Assembly: GCF_022539505.1 (NCBI RefSeq)
Contig: NW_025901157.1
Coordinates: 142,023 to 206,022 of the forward strand
DNA: 64,000 nucleotides
Direction of reading: 5' to 3'
DNA from: Lolium rigidum
Taxonomy: Eukaryota > Streptophyta > Magnoliopsida > Poales > Poaceae
In this document: positions 59,940 to 64,000 of the stretch, piece by piece
Position numbering within the stretch: position 1 is the stretch's first letter
Layout of the letters: each line of letters begins with the position of its first letter
Notes under the pieces: model-generated
What the model was told of the DNA's origin: nothing
Database searches by the model: none
Seen by the model: only the letters and a program-made list of their open reading frames with translations
Translations under genes and position numbers: made by a program

Positions 59940-62900
59940 TCAGCCAGATTGAAGCCATCTCAGATACGCAGTTCCATCATCGTAGGCAGACGCATCACCA
60001 GGAGCAGCTACCCTCTTCCGCATCAAGGTCTCGACAGAAATGGGCTTCCTCTTGCGCCCACCTGGATGCGGTCGTAGTTGCTCATCAGCCTCCACGAAAT
60101 CTCCCTGTTGAGATTTGATTGAAAGGAAAGCTATGAGCATCCCCTAGTGCAAAATGAAGTTCCTAGAGGAGGTAAAATATGTGACATGGTCATACTGGAG
60201 TGGTGTTTTGTGTTTACCTCAACGTGCACATGAACACTAGATTTCTCATGATTGTCCCTTACATGCTTGTACGAAAACCTCTTGCCACACCCAGAGAATC
60301 CACAGATGAAGGGTCTGCTCTGCTCATGAACTGCCTTAATATGCTTGTCTAAATTGGATTTCTGGAAGATGAAAACAAGAGCAGTTTTGCAATTTATTGC
60401 AGAGACAATTCCGTGAAGAGAAATCAACATGTAAGATTGCACATCACACCTTTGAAAATGAGCACTTGCAGTCATCGAAGTGGCATTTAATCCTCTCAGT
60501 GACACCTGAACCTTCATGCATTCGCTGATGACGCTTGAAGTTCTTCTTCAGCTGTTTGGTGCCACAGACATCACACTGAACATACCGATGACATGATTGG
60601 TTATGGGCCTTGAGGCATTCCACATTACTGAAGGTCTTCATGCAGCCAGGTTCACAACAGATAACTTCAGAGTAATCCAACTTGACTGCACCATAAGAAT
60701 AGAGACATCAACTTACAAGATTGTGACTGCTAAGCAATTGTTAATGCAGTAAGAAAAATAACTATGGGAATTTTAGAGGAAGTCAGTTACTCACCATGTG
60801 ATTCCTCGTGTTTCTGTAACTTGGAAGCATATTTGAAAGTCTTCCCACAGTCATCCTCTGGACAGATGAACTCTTTCTTGCTTCCACACTGATAGCTATC
60901 CTCGTGAATTTCCTGAACATGTCTCTGCATATTACCCTTGGTACTGAACTTGCGATTGCATCCTTCCACAGGGCATATAAATAATTTTCCTTGGTGGGTA
61001 AGTAGATGACGGTTCAAATGGTCCTTCCTGCTATAGCTGAAAGGGCAACCATCCACATGGCAGGCAAAGGGTCTCTGCAACAGTTTTGGAAAAGGATACA
61101 CATCAGAATAGTACTCTCATATCCATAGTAAAGTTCACTTGACATAATATAAGTTTATGCTACATTGATAAACATGCTCAACAGCACTAGCTTAATTACT
61201 ATGCACATAAACTATTTAGTTAACCATTTGGACATAATGTCAGCGTTAGTAGAACCATGGACACTACAACAGCATCAGTTAACACAACTAAACAAAAATA
61301 CATGTAATTTTCTGACATGGGCTGTACATGCTAAGACTGCACATTAGTAGCTTGAGAATGCTAAGTAGCATACATTACACATACACACTCATTAGTAGCT
61401 TGAGAATGCTAAGTAGTACATACATACACATGTAATTACTAGAGCTTGGAGCAAGAAGGGCTAGAGTAAAAGTAGTCCCAAATGAACGAGCAAACCTGAA
61501 GAAGCGCGTGAACGAGGCATTCTTGATGGAGCTTCTCAGGAGGGTCACCCCTTCCTGATACTAGTCCACTCAAGGCCTTCTGCCATTTTGGAGTTCTTTG
61601 GGATCCAATGCTTCACACATTCATCTCTCAACATGTAGTCTGCCAAAATCAGCACAGCTCAGAGAATCAAACCACCATACACCCAAACAACAATACAACA
61701 ATTTACCCAAATCACAATTGTTGCATATCAGCATAGTTCTATGTCAAATCAGAACTATTGTTTTTCTTGCAAAAAAAAAATACTGGGCAACAAGACAAAT
61801 TCTATTACCTGTGACAAAGAATATGATTTTACTATTTCGGTGAAAATGTTTTTTAGACCTCAGGGAAACCGTAACCAACATCCATGTATACATATGTGCT
61901 GACCAAAACGAGCACTGTTTATCATGCACGCATACTACAACTATTTGGTTAGCTACTGGATCATAGATGGTGGACCATTAAGTGGCTATTATACTGAAAC
62001 GAGTACTGTTAACTTATCATGCACGCATACTACAACTATTTGGTTAGCTACTGGATCATAGATGGTGGACCATTAAGTGGCTATTATACTGAAACGAGTA
62101 CTGTTATCTTATCATGCACGCATACTACAACTATTTGGTTAGCTACTGGATCATAGATGGTGGACCATTAAGTGGCTATTATACTGAATATATCAATTCA
62201 CAGCGCCAACTATGACATATGAGTATATGACTGAAAAGAAGACATGATTCAAAGTGGTCGGTGCTAAAAAATGATCATTCAATAGCTTCAAAATATTAAG
62301 AGTGTAGCACATGTAACGATCAAAAACTAACAGAAAGTAACTGACAACGAAAGAAATAACCTGTAAGAAGGGCGTGAAAGAGGCATTCCTGATGGAGCTT
62401 CCCAGGAGGGTCTCCCCATCCCGGTACTAGTCCATTCAAGGCCCTCTTGCATTTTGGAGTTCATTGGGATCCAATGCTTCACACATCCAAATAGCCTGAA
62501 AAAAGTCAGCACTGTTCAGCAAACCAGCCTACCATGCAGCAATCACACTAAACACAACCACATAGCAAGTTCACTGTCAAAAACCGGGTTGCAAACGCCA
62601 CTTCTAAAGACCTGCTGCCGGTGCTTATGTTGATCTCGCACGAAGCATTGACCGAACAACCAAACAGAATGCATCACTTGCACCAACAATATGGAAGTTC
62701 ACTGAACAGGAGAACCCAAATTCAGGACGAGGTAGGTACCTCGGGGGAATGGCTCTGCATGTGCTGCTTCAGATGCGCCAGCTTCTTAAACCTCACGCCA
62801 CACTCCTCGCAATCGTGGCTGGCGCGCGGCGCACCGCCACCGCCTTGAGTGCACTCATCCACTTCGTCCTGCAGCACACGCAGAGTGGAAATACTTGAGG

Positions 62901-63143
62901 CCGCCCACAATTCAGAGCTCACCCAGAAATCAGCAGCGCAACACGCATCCTAGACTGAGAGAAGCCACCCACCTCATGGTGCTCGAGGACGTGGTCTCGG
63001 ATCAGCCGCTTCTTCGAACGAACTACGCCGCAGAACTCGCACTTGTACCGCCTGATGTCCCTCACGACGGTCTCCGACGACGACGCTGCCGCCTCGGCCG
63101 TGCTCGCCCCGACGCCGCCTCTGCCCGAATCTCCTTCGCCCAT
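59940..63143 (-). CDS. TFIIIA: Transcription factor IIIA (nine C2H2 zinc fingers)
   Basis: TFIIIA binds the internal promoter of 5S rRNA genes and 5S rRNA itself, for RNA polymerase III transcription and 7S RNP storage in the nucleus. Coding exons: 63143-62973, 62868-62740, 61074-60795, 60685-60450, 60361-60218, 60104-59940; all junctions are GT-AG and phases agree, giving about 374 aa. Finger 1 is YKCEFCG...HVLEHH, finger 2 HDCEECG...HMQSH, and fingers 3-9 follow with standard spacing. Exon 2 joins exon 3 as SHSPE-RPFAC when the intron between is removed completely. A Lys/Arg stretch (GGRKRKPIS) and the end YLRWLQSG follow finger 9. The start Met lies directly after a 5' UTR intron (donor GTAAGT at 63241, acceptor at 63144). 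The second coding intron contains two P5SM exons that set expression by alternative splicing. Confidence 0.95.
61496..61639 (-). ncRNA. P5SM copy 2: 5S rRNA-mimic poison exon (distal)
   Basis: The exon-like unit of 144 nt has acceptor TTTTGGCAG and donor CAG|GTTTGC. Its RNA resembles 5S rRNA: GGATCCCAAAGAACTCC, then TAGTATCAGGAAGGGGTGAC and CCTCCTGAGAAG. In plants the P5SM exon of TFIIIA pre-mRNA is included or skipped under control of ribosomal protein L5, and inclusion yields a truncated frame. Read in the TFIIIA frame, this exon meets a stop at its fourth codon. Compared with copy 1, the GGGGTGACC segment is closer to 5S but the TGGGAAG segment is altered to TGAGAAG. Confidence 0.88.
61921..62188. 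repeat. Three tandem 95-bp repeats between the two P5SM exons
   Basis: Units start ATCATGCACGCATACTACAA at 61921, 62016 and 62111, exactly 95 bp apart. They are almost identical; the third is cut short after CTATTATACTGAA. They lie in the TFIIIA intron that holds both P5SM copies. Confidence 0.92.
62361..62495 (-). ncRNA. P5SM copy 1: 5S rRNA-mimic poison exon (proximal)
   Basis: 135 nt with acceptor TGACTTTTTTCAG and donor ACAG|GTTATT. Segments match plant 5S rRNA closely: GAAGCATTGGATCCCAATGA, ACTCC, then CTAGTACCGGGATGGGGAGA and CCCTCCTGGGAAGCTCC. These are the helix III/loop C and loop E/helix IV parts that L5 and TFIIIA recognise in 5S. The exon keeps the TFIIIA frame by length but brings a TGA after 19 codons, so inclusion truncates the protein after finger 2. 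It lies nearest the upstream exon. It is better preserved than copy 2 in the CCTGGGAAG part. Confidence 0.92.
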
Positions 63144-63580
63144 CTGACCAGTTCCAGAAAGCGGCGTCACGAATTAGTACCACGAAGCAGGCACGAATCG
63201 ACCGAGGCCTCCGAAATTGGCGCGAATCGAGGAAAACTTACCTCGGATCGCGGAGGAACTCGCTGGATTTCGCGGGCTCGCGACGGCGCAGGGGAGAAAC
63301 CCTCGAGCTCGACCACTGCTAGCTACACCCGAATGAGGATGGAGAACCGGTGCCACGTGTCGACGAATTAGTAGTGGAGTCTTACTGGGCCGGAGCTGGC
63401 TCTGGTTTCAGGCCGTGGGCCGGGCTGGGTTTCGCATGGGCCGCAGGCCCGTCGAGTACCAGCCCACACCTGCGTGCGTTTCCATTTCCTCGGCTCGGCT
63501 CGCTCTCCCACCCGCTGTGGCTGAGGCGCGAGACCGTACACTCCAACAATCCCCGCCTCTCGCCGACCTCGTCGCCGGCG
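63144..63580. promoter_or_regulatory. 5' UTR intron of TFIIIA and shared divergent promoter region
   Basis: TFIIIA (minus) and the next gene (plus) have start codons only 437 bp apart, so their promoters share this GC-rich interval. A 98-bp intron (63241 to 63144, GTAAGT...GGTCAG) ends directly before the TFIIIA ATG. The upstream UTR exon lies at 63242 and beyond. No clear TATA box was found, which is common for housekeeping pairs. Confidence 0.65.
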
Positions 63581-63818
63581 ATGGCCGCCACGGTCGCCGC
63601 CGCCGTCACCGCGCGGCCTCCTCCGCGGATTTCCGACCCATGGCGACGGCACGGCCACGCGTCTCCACTTTGCCCGTCTACGGGGCGGCCTCTCGCGTTC
63701 CTCACGGTGGTCGCCGCGTCGCGTCGGAGCCCCGGCGACGGCGGGAAGAAGGTGGCGAAGAAGCGGCGCAGACGCGCCACGGAGGCCGACCAGGAGGACG
63801 GTTTCTCCGTCAGCTCCG
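63581..63818 (+). CDS. First exon of a divergent gene, probably plastid-targeted, product unknown
   Basis: The ATG at 63581 (context GGCGATGGCC) opens a frame of 79 complete codons to a GTAAGC donor at 63819. The N-terminus (MAATVAAAVTARPPPR) is rich in Ala, Pro, Arg and Thr with no acidic residues for about 30 positions, as in chloroplast transit peptides. A basic run KKVAKKRRRRA follows, then an acidic EADQEDG. The rest of the gene lies beyond the window, so I cannot name the family. Reading through the donor gives only about 50 more codons of unlikely protein. Confidence 0.6.
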
Positions 63819-64000
63819 GTAAGCTGTGCCCCACTCTGCTAGCTCCAACCGTCCTCCGCTCCGCGCTTAGCGGCTTGTGGTTGGAATCTCAAACCTCTGA
63901 GCCTAAAATTGCTCGAGAACTCGTAGAGCATACAGATTTCTCAGAACAAAAAATCTATGCTGCTTTCTGAACACGAGTCCCTTGTTTGTACAATGACCTG

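Noticed and set aside
61921..62188. 95-bp repeats as a possible satellite or CRISPR array
   Set aside because: Only three units, without unique spacers; a local tandem duplication in an intron.
61496..62495. The 5S-like sequences could be read as 5S rRNA genes
   Set aside because: Similarity is confined to parts of 5S, splice sites bracket both copies, and both lie antisense to the window within the TFIIIA intron, exactly where plants keep P5SM.

Overview
The window is nuclear DNA of a grass, most likely a pooid of the Triticeae type. This rests on the abundant LTR families that begin TGATACGTCTCC or TGATGACCCAC, on Stowaway, Tourist and CACTA elements, on the plant exon-intron structure, and on a restorer-like PPR gene. 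The species assignment is inference from repeat character. No tRNA, rRNA or CRISPR locus was seen.

Genes. (1) At 16290-18767 (+) is an apparently intact, intronless P-class PPR gene of the Rf1/RFL type: 825 residues, 19 repeats, probably mitochondrial. (2) At 63143-59940 (-) is a six-coding-exon gene for transcription factor IIIA with nine zinc fingers (about 374 aa). Its second coding intron carries two separate exon-like copies of the plant 5S rRNA mimic (P5SM), the poison exon by which plants autoregulate TFIIIA splicing; three 95-bp tandem repeats lie between them. (3) At 63581 (+), divergent from TFIIIA, is the first exon of another gene that runs off the window. (4) Two short minus-strand exon candidates at 3.1 and 4.2 kb hint at an unidentified gene in the left flank. 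(5) At 55123-54869 (-) is the 5' end of a second PPR gene, cut off by a copia LTR.

Mobile DNA, left to right. A LINE (5.3-14.9 kb) has a nearly perfect 14-bp target duplication, a TRIM in ORF1 and a solo LTR in ORF2. Two Stowaway MITEs precede the PPR gene. A foldback element, nested Tourist MITEs, a LINE tail and another MITE occupy 21.3-25.0 kb. A complete non-autonomous LTR retrotransposon lies at 26.4-33.2 kb. A copia element starting at 33.8 kb has its gag split by a solo LTR (34.3-36.1), a second complete non-autonomous element (36.7-43.3) and another solo LTR (43.5-45.0). The region 46.6-54.9 kb is a direct duplication of a truncated copia element; only the left copy carries a 756-bp CACTA element, so the right copy is its empty site. 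A gypsy fragment sits at the duplication junction. At 56.6-59.3 kb a Helitron is nested in a hAT-like element.

The strongest candidates for something undescribed are the doubled P5SM in TFIIIA, and the conserved acidic, membrane-segment ORF with a strong RNA hairpin shared by the two non-autonomous LTR elements.
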